Source: Myxococcaceae bacterium (GTDB taxonomy: Bacteria; Myxococcota; Myxococcia; Myxococcales; Myxococcaceae). From it: a stretch of 64,000 nucleotides of DNA. The position numbers and the translations under genes were made by a program. Shown here piece after piece: positions 16,505 to 27,775 of the stretch; position 1 is the first letter of the stretch, and each line of letters begins with the position of its first letter. The stretch lies in the NCBI GenBank assembly GCA_016793095.1, contig JAEUJQ010000071.1, forward strand, positions 1 to 64,000. The letters are read 5' to 3'. The notes beneath the pieces are model-generated. The model was not told the origin of the DNA and ran no database searches. It was given only the letters and a program-made list of their open reading frames with translations.

Positions 16505-19055
16505 CGGGCTCGAGGTCGGCCCAGTTCTTTCCGGCCTCGACGCCCACGACGAGCGGCACCTCGAGCTGAAACGCGTTGCGCATCGCGTGCGCGCACACCT
16601 GCGCCGCCCGCTCGAGCTCTGCTTCGGGTACTTCGAAGAGCACCTCGTCGAGGATCTGCACCAGCGGCGCCGTCTCGAGCCCTTCGCGCCTGAGCGCCTT
16701 GTCCACATCGAGCAGCGCGCGTCGCGAGACGTCCGACACCGAGCCCTCGTGCGTCGCCCGTCGCGCGAGCCGCTCGGCGTACGACAGCAGCATGGAGTCG
16801 AGCGACTCGAGCCCGCCGATGGGCCAGCGCCGGCCGGCGAGGGTGACGATGAAGCCGCGCTCCCGCGCCAGCCTGAGCTGCTCGTCCTGGAACGCGCGCA
16901 CCTTCGCGTAGTGCGCGTCGAAGCGGGCGATGTACTCCTTCGCCTCGGCCGGGCTGATGCCGAGCTGCATGCCGAGCGCGCTCGCGCCCTGGCCCGCGAA
17001 GGTGGCGAAGTTGACGACCTTGCCCACCTGCCGCTCCGCGAGGGTCAGCTCCGCGGCCGGCTTCTGGAGAATGGCCGACGCGGTGAGCCGGTGCATGTCC
17101 GCGCGGGTGCGCAGCGGCTCCACGAGGTTCGGCTCCTTCGTCAGGTGCGCCAGCACGTAGAGGCCGAGCTGGTTGAAGTCGACCGACATGAGCAGCTTGC
17201 CGGGCGGCGCGACGAAGGCCCGGCGCACCCGCGACATCTCGGGCGTTCTCCCGGGCACCCGGCCGAGGTCGGGGTTCGTGTTGATGAGGTGCCCTGAGAA
17301 CGAGCGCGCGAGGTGGAAGCGCGAGTGCACGCGCCCGTCGGCGGCGATGCACCGGCGCAGCGAGATGAGCCACGAGTCGCGCAGCCGGCGCAGCCCGCGC
17401 CACCGCAGCACGAGCGGCACGATGGGGTGCGCGTCGGAGATGCGCTCGAGCGCCTCGTTGGCGGTGCTCCACCCCGTCTTCGTGTGCGAGACGATGGGCA
17501 GCTTCAGCTGCTCGAAGAGCACCTCGCCGAGCTGCTTCGAGGAGTTGATGTTGAAGGCGCGCCCCGCGAGCCTCGAGATGTCCGCCTCGAGCTCCTGCTC
17601 GATGCCCGCGAACGAGGCCTCGGCGCGCTCGAGCTCGGCGCCGTCCACCAGGAGCCCATGCAGCTCCATTTGCACGAGCGTGGCCTCGAGCTCCAGGTAC
17701 TCGTCGAGCAGCGGCCCCTCGACGCCAGGCGCGAGCTTCGTGGAGATGGCCGCGGAGGCGTCGGCCCGGGCGCCAGCGACCTCGGCGACCCGGTCGATGG
17801 ACAGACCGCTCCACGTCTTGCGCGCCTTCCCCACGCCGCGCACCTCGTCGTCATCGGGCAGCGCGCGGCCCAGCACGTGGCGGGCGACGAGGGGCAGGTC
17901 GTGCGGCGCCCAGTTGCTCGGCTGGGTGAGGTGCGAGAGGCAGGCCGAGTCCGACACGACGCCCGCGAGCGGAACGCCGGCGCGCTCGAGCGCCACCCGC
18001 AGGGGCACCAGGTCGTGGCCCTGCTTCGGCGCGCGCCCGTCGCCGAGCCAGGCCGCGAGCGCGTTCCACGCACGCCCGTCCGTCGCGACGTAGCAGTGCG
18101 CGCCGTCGCCAGCCGACAGCCCGAGGCCCACCAGCCGCTCGGCCGCCGGCGCCGGGTCTTCGAGCACCGCGCACAGCGCGACGGGGCGGCCCTTCACCGC
18201 GTCGAGGAACGCCGCGAGCTGCGCCTCCGTCTCGCACACCTCGGCACGCTTCGAGGACTCTTCGGAGACGAGCAGCTCGGAGAACCCGAGGGCGTCGTAG
18301 AGCGCGTTGAGCGTCGAGACGGTGGGCGGCGTCCAGGCCAGCTGCGACAAGGGCACCGGCAGCGGCCGGCTCGTCTCGAGACGCGTGTGCGCGAGCTTGC
18401 CCGGCAGCTCGTCCTTCACTGCCTTGAGCGCCTTCGCCACGCGGCCGTCGAGCGTGTCGAGCTTCCCGAGCGCCGCCTCGACGGTGCCGTGCTCGAGCAG
18501 GAACTCGGTCGCGCCCTTCGCGCCGATGCCCTTCACGCCCGGCACCTGGTCTTCGTCGCCCACCAGCGCGAGCCACTGGCCCACCTGTGGTGGCGGCACG
18601 CCGAAGCGCTTCTGGACGATCTCGATGGTGTAGCGAACGTCCTTGTTGGCGTCGAACCACCACACGTTCCCGGCGACGAGCTGGGCGTAGCGCTTGTCCA
18701 CGGCGGCGAGGAGGACGTCGTCTCCAGCGTCGACGGCGGCCTTCGCGTAGCTCGCGCAGAGGTGCAGCTCGTCGGGTGTCTCGACGACGGTGAGGCCGAG
18801 CGCGCGGCACAGCTCGGGGAGCCGCGGCAGCTGGGCCTTCAGCACCTCAGGCCAGGCCGAGGCGCGCGCGGTGGAGTCGATGACGGCGACGGCGCGGGCG
18901 GGGCGCTTGAAGGCGACGGCCCGGGTGAGGGCGCGCGCGACAGCGAAGAGGCCGTTCACCGGCTCTCCGGACTTCGACTTCCGGTCCACCGGCACGACCT
19001 GGAACCCGCGCGCGAGCAGGTTGGTCGCCGACGCGATGAGCGTGCGCTCGGCCAT
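16491..19055 (-). CDS. PolA-like protein with altered catalytic motifs
   Basis: Protein of 854 aa with the full-length layout of bacterial DNA polymerase I: 5' nuclease-like, 3' exonuclease-like, polymerase. Many hallmark residues are changed. In the 5' nuclease part the usual LVDGSS is LIASAT and the EADD and GDKD clusters are TPDE and VDKR. In motif A the usual DYSQIELR is DFNQLGLY (Asp626 kept, steric-gate Glu replaced by Gly631). In motif B, Arg675 and Lys679 are kept but the Tyr is Ala687 (NFATFAG for NFGLIYG). In motif C the usual QVHDE is QILDE (Asp803 and Glu804 kept, His lost). Nuclease activity is probably gone; a modified polymerase activity is possible. Lies 49 bases downstream of the sigma-like gene on the same strand. 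Confidence 0.88.
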   Translation of the reverse strand: MAERTLIASATNLLARGFQVVPVDRKSKSGEPVNGLFAVARALTRAVAFKRPARAVAVIDSTARASAWPEVLKAQLPRLPELCRALGLTVVETPDELHLCASYAKAAVDAGDDVLLAAVDKRYAQLVAGNVWWFDANKDVRYTIEIVQKRFGVPPPQVGQWLALVGDEDQVPGVKGIGAKGATEFLLEHGTVEAALGKLDTLDGRVAKALKAVKDELPGKLAHTRLETSRPLPVPLSQLAWTPPTVSTLNALYDALGFSELLVSEESSKRAEVCETEAQLAAFLDAVKGRPVALCAVLEDPAPAAERLVGLGLSAGDGAHCYVATDGRAWNALAAWLGDGRAPKQGHDLVPLRVALERAGVPLAGVVSDSACLSHLTQPSNWAPHDLPLVARHVLGRALPDDDEVRGVGKARKTWSGLSIDRVAEVAGARADASAAISTKLAPGVEGPLLDEYLELEATLVQMELHGLLVDGAELERAEASFAGIEQELEADISRLAGRAFNINSSKQLGEVLFEQLKLPIVSHTKTGWSTANEALERISDAHPIVPLVLRWRGLRRLRDSWLISLRRCIAADGRVHSRFHLARSFSGHLINTNPDLGRVPGRTPEMSRVRRAFVAPPGKLLMSVDFNQLGLYVLAHLTKEPNLVEPLRTRADMHRLTASAILQKPAAELTLAERQVGKVVNFATFAGQGASALGMQLGISPAEAKEYIARFDAHYAKVRAFQDEQLRLARERGFIVTLAGRRWPIGGLESLDSMLLSYAERLARRATHEGSVSDVSRRALLDVDKALRREGLETAPLVQILDEVLFEVPEAELERAAQVCAHAMRNAFQLEVPLVVGVEAGKNWADLEPVTVK

Positions 19056-19104
19056 GCGGCGGTTGTAGTCGACCGACGGGGGCCCGCCAGTCCACGGCGC
19101 GGCG

Positions 19105-19947
19105 TCACTCGTCGGTGCCGGCGGCCTCTGCGACGAAGCGCCGCAAGCTGACGTCGAAGCCGCTCTCGAGGCTGGCCATCAGGGAGTCGAGCTCTGCAGC
19201 CTCGAGCTTCGTGCGCGCCGTGAGCCGCTCGAGCGTTCCGCGCTGCAGCGCCTGACGCGCCGCCGCGAGCCAGCGGGCCGCCGTCGCCCGGCTCACCTGG
19301 TACAGGGGCGCAAGCTCGTCGATGGAGGCCCCGTCGACGAGGTTCAGTTTCAGGAGGGCTCGGTCGCGGGCCGACAACGCGGCGAGCGACTCGCGGAAGG
19401 CCTCGGCGAAGAACTTCGCCTGCCCGGTGCGCGCGAGCTGGCGCTCGAGGTCCACCGCGGCGGGCAGCTTCGCGAGCGGCTCCTCGTCTGGCACCTCGCG
19501 TGGCCGCAGGCCCCGGTGTGCGTCCGTCAGCGAGCGCACCGCAGTGGTGATGGTAAACGCCTCGAACGAGCCGACGCCGCGGTAGAGCTTGAGCCGCGCG
19601 CCTCCGTCGTCCGCCAGCAGCCGCGCCCGCGTCGCTTGCAGGTGCTCGTCGGCCTCGGCGTCGCTCGCGCCGAGCTTCTTCAGCGCCGCGCGGACCCGGG
19701 GCGCGACGCTGTCCTCGAACCGCTTCAGCGCGTCAGGCGCGCGGTGAAAGAGACCGCACGCGAGCACGATGCCGGGGTCGAGGGCCGTCGGAGACTTCGT
19801 CGCGACCTCCCGCACCCACGCCTCGAGGCGGTCGATCTCGACGGACACGCCGAACGCCGCGTGCGCTCGCTCTGCCAGAAGGGCGACCTCTGCCGAAGGG
19901 CCGGGCACGCTCGCACCTGACCGGTTTCCGCCGGGGTCTGCAAGCAT
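19105..19947 (-). CDS. Sigma-70-like factor of a Myxococcales-type family
   Basis: Protein of 280 aa from ATG 19947. The C-terminal half has a clear region 4 (LAALSARDRALLKLNLVDGASIDELAPLYQVSRATAARWLAAARQAL, residues ~190-235, with an HTH). The middle holds a region-2-like helix block. The N-terminal ~70 residues are family-specific. This layout, near a zinc-finger Ser/Thr kinase, recalls the Myxococcales family-1 sigma factors. It is divergent from the secreted protein and kinase genes and lies 49 bases upstream of the PolA-like gene, which it may share a transcript with. Confidence 0.8.
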   Translation of the reverse strand: MLADPGGNRSGASVPGPSAEVALLAERAHAAFGVSVEIDRLEAWVREVATKSPTALDPGIVLACGLFHRAPDALKRFEDSVAPRVRAALKKLGASDAEADEHLQATRARLLADDGGARLKLYRGVGSFEAFTITTAVRSLTDAHRGLRPREVPDEEPLAKLPAAVDLERQLARTGQAKFFAEAFRESLAALSARDRALLKLNLVDGASIDELAPLYQVSRATAARWLAAARQALQRGTLERLTARTKLEAAELDSLMASLESGFDVSLRRFVAEAAGTDE

Positions 19948-20014
19948 CTGGCGAGGTTGTGCGGGCCCACGACGTTTCCGTGAGACCTGAGCCGGCCCCG
20001 TGCGTCTGCGGGCG

Positions 20015-20052
20015 TGACGTCCCACCCCACCGCTGACGTCCCATCCCACCGC
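20015..20052. promoter_or_regulatory. Two adjacent 19-bp direct repeats in a divergent promoter region
   Basis: TGACGTCCCACCCCACCGC (20015-20033) is followed without gap by TGACGTCCCATCCCACCGC (20034-20052), differing at one base. They lie between the sigma-like gene and the secreted-protein gene, eight bases before its AGGAG ribosome site. Head-to-tail sites of this size are typical of activator or repressor binding, but a simple slippage duplication is also possible. Confidence 0.5.
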
Positions 20053-20069
20053 CCCCACCAGGAGAAGCC

Positions 20070-20837
20070 ATGACCCGCATCGCCGGTTGTCTCGTCGTCT
20101 GTCTCGCCACTGCCTCGTTCGCCTCCGCCAGGGGCGAGCTGCTCTCCCGCGCCGCCGACGGGCTGAAGGACGCCGTCGCCGAGCTCGAGGACACCCCGGG
20201 CGCCTGCCGCAAGAAGTTGTCGTCTCGCGTCGAGGCGCTCGACGAGGCCATGCGCGCGGCCCGCAAGGACGCCTCCGAGAGCGCCGTGCGCTCGGCCCGC
20301 AAGGCCGCCGAGCAGGCCGCCGACGTCGCCCGTGACGCCTGCCCCGGCGCGAGCGGCAAGCGGCTCGTGAAGGCGCTCGACGGCGCCGCCCAGGCCCTCG
20401 ACGAAGCCCTCGCCGCGAAGGAAGACGCCGCGCCGCCGCCCATCCTCGGCGCCATCGCCCAGGGCCTCGGCGGGCTCCTCGCCGGCGCCGCCCAGCACGA
20501 GACCCAGCGCAGCTCGTCCGAGTGGTCGAAGTCCTCGCGGACCGAACAGGTGAACGGGCGTGACGTCGAGCCGGGCGCCGACGAGGAGCCGCCGCCGGCC
20601 GAGAAGAGGAAGGCGTCGAGGAGCGACGGGCCAAAGCGCGGCGAGTTCGGCGCCACCTGCCGGCGCAACGAAGAGTGCGACTCGAACACCTGCTACGTCG
20701 GCGCGGGCCAGCTCGGCTTCTGCACGAAGATGTGCAGCGAAGACGACGACTGCCCCCGGAAGATGTTCGAGTGGTCCTGCTACCGGCCGCGCGGCCTCAA
20801 CGCACCACAGAAGCTGTGCCTGCAGTCGAAGGACTGA
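20070..20837 (+). CDS. Secreted protein with Ala-rich helical region and Cys-rich C-terminal domain
   Basis: Protein of 255 aa with a signal peptide (about residues 1-20), an Ala/Lys/Asp-rich coiled-coil-like segment to residue ~110, a hydrophilic linker, and a C-terminal Cys domain: C-x4-E-C-D-S-x2-C-x9-C-x3-C-x5-C...C. This spacing resembles Dickkopf-like Cys modules frequent in secreted myxobacterial proteins. A strong ribosome site (AGGAG) precedes the ATG. Function unknown. Same strand as the kinase gene 67 bases downstream. Confidence 0.8.
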   Translation: MTRIAGCLVVCLATASFASARGELLSRAADGLKDAVAELEDTPGACRKKLSSRVEALDEAMRAARKDASESAVRSARKAAEQAADVARDACPGASGKRLVKALDGAAQALDEALAAKEDAAPPPILGAIAQGLGGLLAGAAQHETQRSSSEWSKSSRTEQVNGRDVEPGADEEPPPAEKRKASRSDGPKRGEFGATCRRNEECDSNTCYVGAGQLGFCTKMCSEDDDCPRKMFEWSCYRPRGLNAPQKLCLQSKD

Positions 20838-20904
20838 GGGCGCCCGCGTGCAGCGCGCGACGGCGACGCGCCCCGGCAGGCGGCCCGGGGTAGAAGCAGC
20901 CCGC

Positions 20905-23730
<2,826 letters not shown>

Positions 23731-23959
23731 GCGCTCGTGAGCGGCGTGAGGGAGCTCCATGAGAGTCGTCGGCTCCAGCTCGTCCCCACCGCGCCCCCGT
23801 GATGAGGCACTCGACGCCTGATGCGCCTGCAAGCGCGTCGCAGCCGGCGAACCTCACTGTGAGCTGGGGCGAACGGATGCCGTGCCCGGCGCATCGGTCG
23901 GGCCATGTCGAAGCTGCGCGTCGCCGAGTGCCATGGCCTGGCCGGACGGGTGTGGCCCT

Positions 23960-24032
23960 CATCGACACGGACGAGCTGAAACCCGCGGAACGGCAGGTTC
24001 GTCGCCGAGGCCATGAGGGGACACTCTGCCAT
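23960..24032 (-). pseudogene. Decayed copy of the 5' end of the PolA-like gene
   Basis: The 382-bp space between the kinase and the next lipoprotein contains, on the minus strand from an ATG at 24032, the peptide pattern MAEC-L-ASATNL--RGFQ-V-VD. This matches the N-terminus of the PolA-like protein (MAERTLIASATNLLARGFQ). My hand alignment gives 52 of 72 identical bases with no gap. Similarity fades after about codon 24, although a Pro/Arg/Ala-rich tail may continue to ~23870. The rest of the gene is absent. I see no other feature in 23731-24112. Confidence 0.55.
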
Positions 24033-24112
24033 GCAGTAGGTCTGCTGGGACGCTGGCGCCTGGCCTGCTTGTGCCCGTCGGAGCGCGTCGCACCTTCGAG
24101 GAGAGGTCCTCC

Positions 24113-25390
24113 ATGCGTGCGATCGCATCGTTCATCGTGGTCGTGAGTGGCTTGCAGGTGGCCTCGAGCTGCGGAGAGTCCACCGCGTGTCCGCCTGGCA
24201 GCCTCGGGTGCCCGTGCGCCGTCGAGCCCGCCTGCCAGGTCGGCCTGCAGTGTCAGGCAGGGGTCTGTGTTCGCGGGACGGGCGGCGGCACCGGTGGCGG
24301 CGCGTCCGGCGGCGGCGCGGGCGGTGGCACGAACGCGAGGCCCATCAGCTTCACGGTGCCGCTCGCCGAGGGCGCCTTCTGGGACTACCGGTGGACGACC
24401 CGCCAGTCGAGCTACGGCATGGCGACGTCCTCGAGCGGCGGCACGTTCCGCGTGGCGCTCGGCGCGGCGCGCACCTTCGGCGACCGCTCGGGCTTCCCCG
24501 TCACGGTGTACGGCTCGCCCGGTGAGTTCCGCCCGCGCTGGCAGGCCCTGTCGGTCGACGGCGGCTTCCTCGGCTACGGCGGTGAGGCGTGGACGCCCAT
24601 CATCAACACGCAGACGAGCCTCGTCGCTGGCGGTGGCTTCTTCGCGACGCTGCCGTCGAACACCGTGTTCCTCGCACGCGAGAACGTGTCCTTCTCCAAC
24701 GCCATCGTGAGCGGCCGCGGCATCGTCCTCGAGCGGTCGGCGAGCACGAGCGACGTCGTGTGCGTCGGCGGCCAGTGCTTCAACGGCTCGGACCCCGAGA
24801 CGAACCTGACGCAGAAGGAGTTCTACCTGCCCGGCATCGGCCCCGCCGGCTACACGTACACGTTCAGCCTGATGAGCAGCTCGACGCAGAGCACGACGCA
24901 CAAGGAGGGCGGGCTCGTCGCGGCCTCGCTGCGCGGAGACCAGGGCCTCTTCACGGCCGAGGTGGAGCCGAACGACTCGCCGTCGGCCGCGACGCAGAGC
25001 CTCGCCACCGGGCGCGCGCTCCTCGGCAGCTTCTCGACGCAGGACCAGGGCACGACGCTTTCGCACACGTACCGGAACCCCAACGGCGTCACCATCGGCA
25101 CCGCGTCGGACCGGGTGCAGGACTGCTACCGCGTCGCCGTGACGAAGTCGTCCAGCTTCGAGCTCACCTGGGACAAGTCGCGCTGCGCCGCCTGTCGCTT
25201 CTCTGTGGTGGTGGTGGCGGCCAACGGCACGCCAGTGTCGAGCACGTCGCTCTTCAACCCCGTCTTCACCACCGGCAGCCTCACGGCGAACCTGTTCGAC
25301 TCGTACTTCACGATGTACGGGCGGACGTACGCGGTGTGCGTCGGCACCTCGAGCGCCACGCCGGTCGAGTACAGTCTCGCCTTCGAATGA
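24113..25390 (+). CDS. Secreted lipoprotein, uncharacterised
   Basis: Protein of 425 aa from ATG 24113 behind GAGGAGAGG. Signal peptide with lipobox ASSC (Cys ~20), then a Cys cluster (ACPPGSLGCPCAVEPACQ...CVRG) similar to the Cys-rich linkers of other myxobacterial lipoproteins, a Gly-rich linker, and a beta-rich body with repeated aromatic and Gly residues. The C-terminal part (VEPNDSPSAATQSL...CYRVAVTKSSSFELTW) looks like a pre-peptidase C-terminal (PPC) domain, often found on secreted enzymes. No catalytic motif recognised. The stop overlaps the next start as ATGA. Confidence 0.8.
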   Translation: MRAIASFIVVVSGLQVASSCGESTACPPGSLGCPCAVEPACQVGLQCQAGVCVRGTGGGTGGGASGGGAGGGTNARPISFTVPLAEGAFWDYRWTTRQSSYGMATSSSGGTFRVALGAARTFGDRSGFPVTVYGSPGEFRPRWQALSVDGGFLGYGGEAWTPIINTQTSLVAGGGFFATLPSNTVFLARENVSFSNAIVSGRGIVLERSASTSDVVCVGGQCFNGSDPETNLTQKEFYLPGIGPAGYTYTFSLMSSSTQSTTHKEGGLVAASLRGDQGLFTAEVEPNDSPSAATQSLATGRALLGSFSTQDQGTTLSHTYRNPNGVTIGTASDRVQDCYRVAVTKSSSFELTWDKSRCAACRFSVVVVAANGTPVSSTSLFNPVFTTGSLTANLFDSYFTMYGRTYAVCVGTSSATPVEYSLAFE

Positions 25391-25938
25391 CGGCGCGCAC
25401 GCTCGACGCCATCGCCGCATGGGATGCCCGCGTCAGCCTCGCGCTGCAGGCTCGCCGCAACTGCCCGGTGAACGTCGTCTGCCAGGCGCTCTCGTGGTCG
25501 GGGGCCGGCGGCGTGTGGTTTGGCCTCGGCGGTGCGCTCTGGCTCCTGCACCGGACCGGCCACGACGTGATGCCCGCGCAGGAGACGTTCCTCGCCGGCA
25601 TGGCAGGCGCCTTCGTCACGCTGCTCGTGGGCAGCGCGCTGAAGGTGCTCACCGGCCGACGCCGGCCGTTCATGGCGGACATTGGCGTGCGCGCGGCCAT
25701 CTGGGCGCCGGGCAAGGCGCGCTCCTTCCCCTCGACGCACGCATCGACGGCGATCTGTCTCGCGACCGCGCTGCTCGCGTCAGGGCACCCGCTCGCCTGG
25801 GCCGTCACGGTCTGGGCCGCAGGCGTCGCCTTCTCACGGGTGTGGCTCGGCGTGCACTTCGTGACGGACGTGCTGGGCGGCGCCGCGCTGGGGGTCGCCT
25901 TCGGCCTGGCGCCCTGGGAGCAGCTGCTGCGGTGGTGA
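25387..25938 (+). CDS. PAP2-family membrane phosphatase
   Basis: Protein of 183 aa, translationally coupled to the upstream lipoprotein gene. The three phosphatase motifs are visible: K-V-L-T-G-R-R-R-P (KX6RP), PSTHAS (PSGH-type, catalytic His) and SRVWLGVHFVTD (SRX5HX3D). Four to five membrane segments surround them. Enzymes of this family dephosphorylate lipid phosphates such as undecaprenyl pyrophosphate or phosphatidic acid at the periplasmic face. Substrate not determinable. Confidence 0.9.
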   Translation: MTARTLDAIAAWDARVSLALQARRNCPVNVVCQALSWSGAGGVWFGLGGALWLLHRTGHDVMPAQETFLAGMAGAFVTLLVGSALKVLTGRRRPFMADIGVRAAIWAPGKARSFPSTHASTAICLATALLASGHPLAWAVTVWAAGVAFSRVWLGVHFVTDVLGGAALGVAFGLAPWEQLLRW

Positions 25939-26421
25939 GCCGTCCTGTCGGGCCTGGCGCTCGAGCTCACGCCAGGCATCGCGCATCGCCGCCGCGGGCA
26001 CGGCGGCGCGGCGGGTCCGCTCGGACAACGTCTGCGCCCGCCACCCGTCTCCGCAGCGGCTCCGCACCCAGTCCTCGTACGCCGCGAACCACGCGCACAG
26101 CCCGGCCACGAGCGCAGGGTCGGCCTCGCGCACCTGCCTGAGCGTCGTGTTGCGCGAGACGAAGAGCGTCGTCGCGCCGCGCGTGAGCCGGACGCCCAGC
26201 GAGCTCAGCTCGACCTCCGAGCCCTCGGTGCGCAGGCGCCAGAGGCTCGACGTCGCGGCCCCGGGTGGCGCGGGCGTTCGCTCGAAGCCTCGCGCCGCCA
26301 GCAGGTTGTCGCCCGGGCGCAGCACGTCGCGGCCGAGACACCAGAGCTGCTGGTCGAACAGGCGCTCGAAGCGCTGCAACGTCCGGTGGTGCACGAGGCG
26401 AACTCCCGTGCAGCGACGCAC
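25834..26421 (-). CDS. Hypothetical protein
   Basis: Open frame of 195 aa from GTG 26421 (GTG 26394 is another option). The N-terminal ~150 residues look protein-like: LQRFERLFDQQLWCLGRDVLRPGDNLLAARGFERT, VELSSLGVRLTRGATTLFVSRNTTLRQV and CAWFAAYEDWVRSRCG-type segments (residues ~15-125). The last ~35 residues lie antisense to the PAP2 gene and look like low-quality sequence, so the true 3' end is uncertain. No family recognised. Confidence 0.5.
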   Translation of the reverse strand: MRRCTGVRLVHHRTLQRFERLFDQQLWCLGRDVLRPGDNLLAARGFERTPAPPGAATSSLWRLRTEGSEVELSSLGVRLTRGATTLFVSRNTTLRQVREADPALVAGLCAWFAAYEDWVRSRCGDGWRAQTLSERTRRAAVPAAAMRDAWRELERQARQDGSPPQQLLPGRQAEGDPQRGAAQHVRHEVHAEPHP

Positions 26422-26471
26422 GCGCCGAGCGCCGGCCCACCGTCAGGCGGACCAGCGCCCCGGCCGTGGCG

Positions 26472-27749
26472 TCACTGCGGCGACGGGTACTGACGCTCGA
26501 CGACGCACAGGCCCTCGCCGGCGTTCAGGTGGCCGAACGTCGAGAGGTTGTAGGCCATGTAGTCGGCGAGGTCCTTGAGGCCCTGCGCCCCGCCGGCCGG
26601 GTTCACCGGCACGCCCTTCGGGTCGAGCGCGAGGTTGCCCATGGTGCGCTCCCCCATCTGCGCCGGCCCGCACGAGCGGAACGGCACCCGGTTCCCCTGC
26701 GCGTCGGTGACGGCCTCGAAGTCGACGCCGGTGATGTCCGCGGTGGTGACGGTGGCGTCGGGCGCTGCGCCGGTGGCCACCGACTTGCGCGCGGCGATGG
26801 CGTCGAAGCGCAGCGGCGCGTCTTCCTCGAGCGCGTCCCAGAAGGGGTGGTCGTTGTGCAGCGTCATCTGCACCGTCGCCTCCGCGCCGTTGGCGCCCAG
26901 CTGCACGCCGCGGCTGTCGGCCGGCATCAGCTCCTGGTTCTTGCAGTTCTTGTACGTGGTGGGCACGCGCCAGCCGAACGAGAAGCGCACCACCTTCGGC
27001 AGCCGGTTGAAGTCGTACGCCGCGTTCGTGGACCGGCAGACTGGCGTGCTCATCGCCCCCTTCCACGTCGCCGTCCCCTTCACCCAGTACGACCAGCCCT
27101 TCTCGCGCATCTCGCGGTACGCGGCCTTCGCGTCGGCGTCGAGGTTGACGTCGATGGGGCTCGCGTCGGCGGCCACGAGGTCGAACCCGAAGGCGTACTT
27201 CGCCGTCGTCGAGAAGGCGGGCGAGCCGGCCTTGAGGTTCTGGTTCGGCAGGCGCGCGAGGGCGAACGCCTTGCCCTCCATCTCCTTCGCGTCGAGCGGG
27301 CCCTCCTTCGCGAGGTCGACGGCCCACGGCCCGGTGAGGCGCGCCACCGCCGGCCCCGTCATGCCCGGGTTCGCCGGTGTCAGGTCAGGGTTCTCGGACA
27401 GGGTGAGGTTGTCGACGGTGACGAGCAGGTGCTCGTAGCGCACCTCCCAGCCGTCGATGAACCACGGCTCCATCGCGCCCGCCGGCGGGGGGAAGCCGAA
27501 GCCCTCGGTCGCGCTCGCCTCGGCCGTGAGCGTGAAGAGGAAGGCGCCGCTCGCCGGCGTCGTCGACGGGGCCGTGAAGGCGCGGAAGGCCACGCCCGCG
27601 TCACCCGCGCTGCCTCCGCCACTCACGCCCCCGGCGCTCCCTCCGCCAGCGCTCCCACCACCACTGCCGGCGTCAGTCGACGGTCTCCCCGGACCGCAAG
27701 CGGCCAGCAGCCCCATCATCAGCACCGTGCTCCACAGCTTCGTCCTCAT
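26472..27749 (-). CDS. TonB locus A lipoprotein with conserved H-x-D-H and G-E-G-x-C motifs
   Basis: Protein of 425 aa. Signal peptide with lipobox LAAC (Cys ~18) and a long Gly/Ser/Ala linker. The body shares with the locus-B protein (51757-52563) the segments VQMTLHNDHPFWDAL, LRFDAIA and a C-terminal GHLNAGEGLC; common pattern L-H-x-D-H-x-F-x-D and G-H-x2-G-E-G-x-C. Also shared is the aromatic strand W-x-V-x-(Y/F)-x3-L-V-V. His, Asp and Cys conservation suggests metal binding. It is the last gene of the TonB-receptor operon (26 bases after the preceding stop). Function not known. Confidence 0.8.
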   Translation of the reverse strand: MRTKLWSTVLMMGLLAACGPGRPSTDAGSGGGSAGGGSAGGVSGGGSAGDAGVAFRAFTAPSTTPASGAFLFTLTAEASATEGFGFPPPAGAMEPWFIDGWEVRYEHLLVTVDNLTLSENPDLTPANPGMTGPAVARLTGPWAVDLAKEGPLDAKEMEGKAFALARLPNQNLKAGSPAFSTTAKYAFGFDLVAADASPIDVNLDADAKAAYREMREKGWSYWVKGTATWKGAMSTPVCRSTNAAYDFNRLPKVVRFSFGWRVPTTYKNCKNQELMPADSRGVQLGANGAEATVQMTLHNDHPFWDALEEDAPLRFDAIAARKSVATGAAPDATVTTADITGVDFEAVTDAQGNRVPFRSCGPAQMGERTMGNLALDPKGVPVNPAGGAQGLKDLADYMAYNLSTFGHLNAGEGLCVVERQYPSPQ

Positions 27750-27775
27750 CTCTTGTTCTCCTCGTCTGGTTGTGG

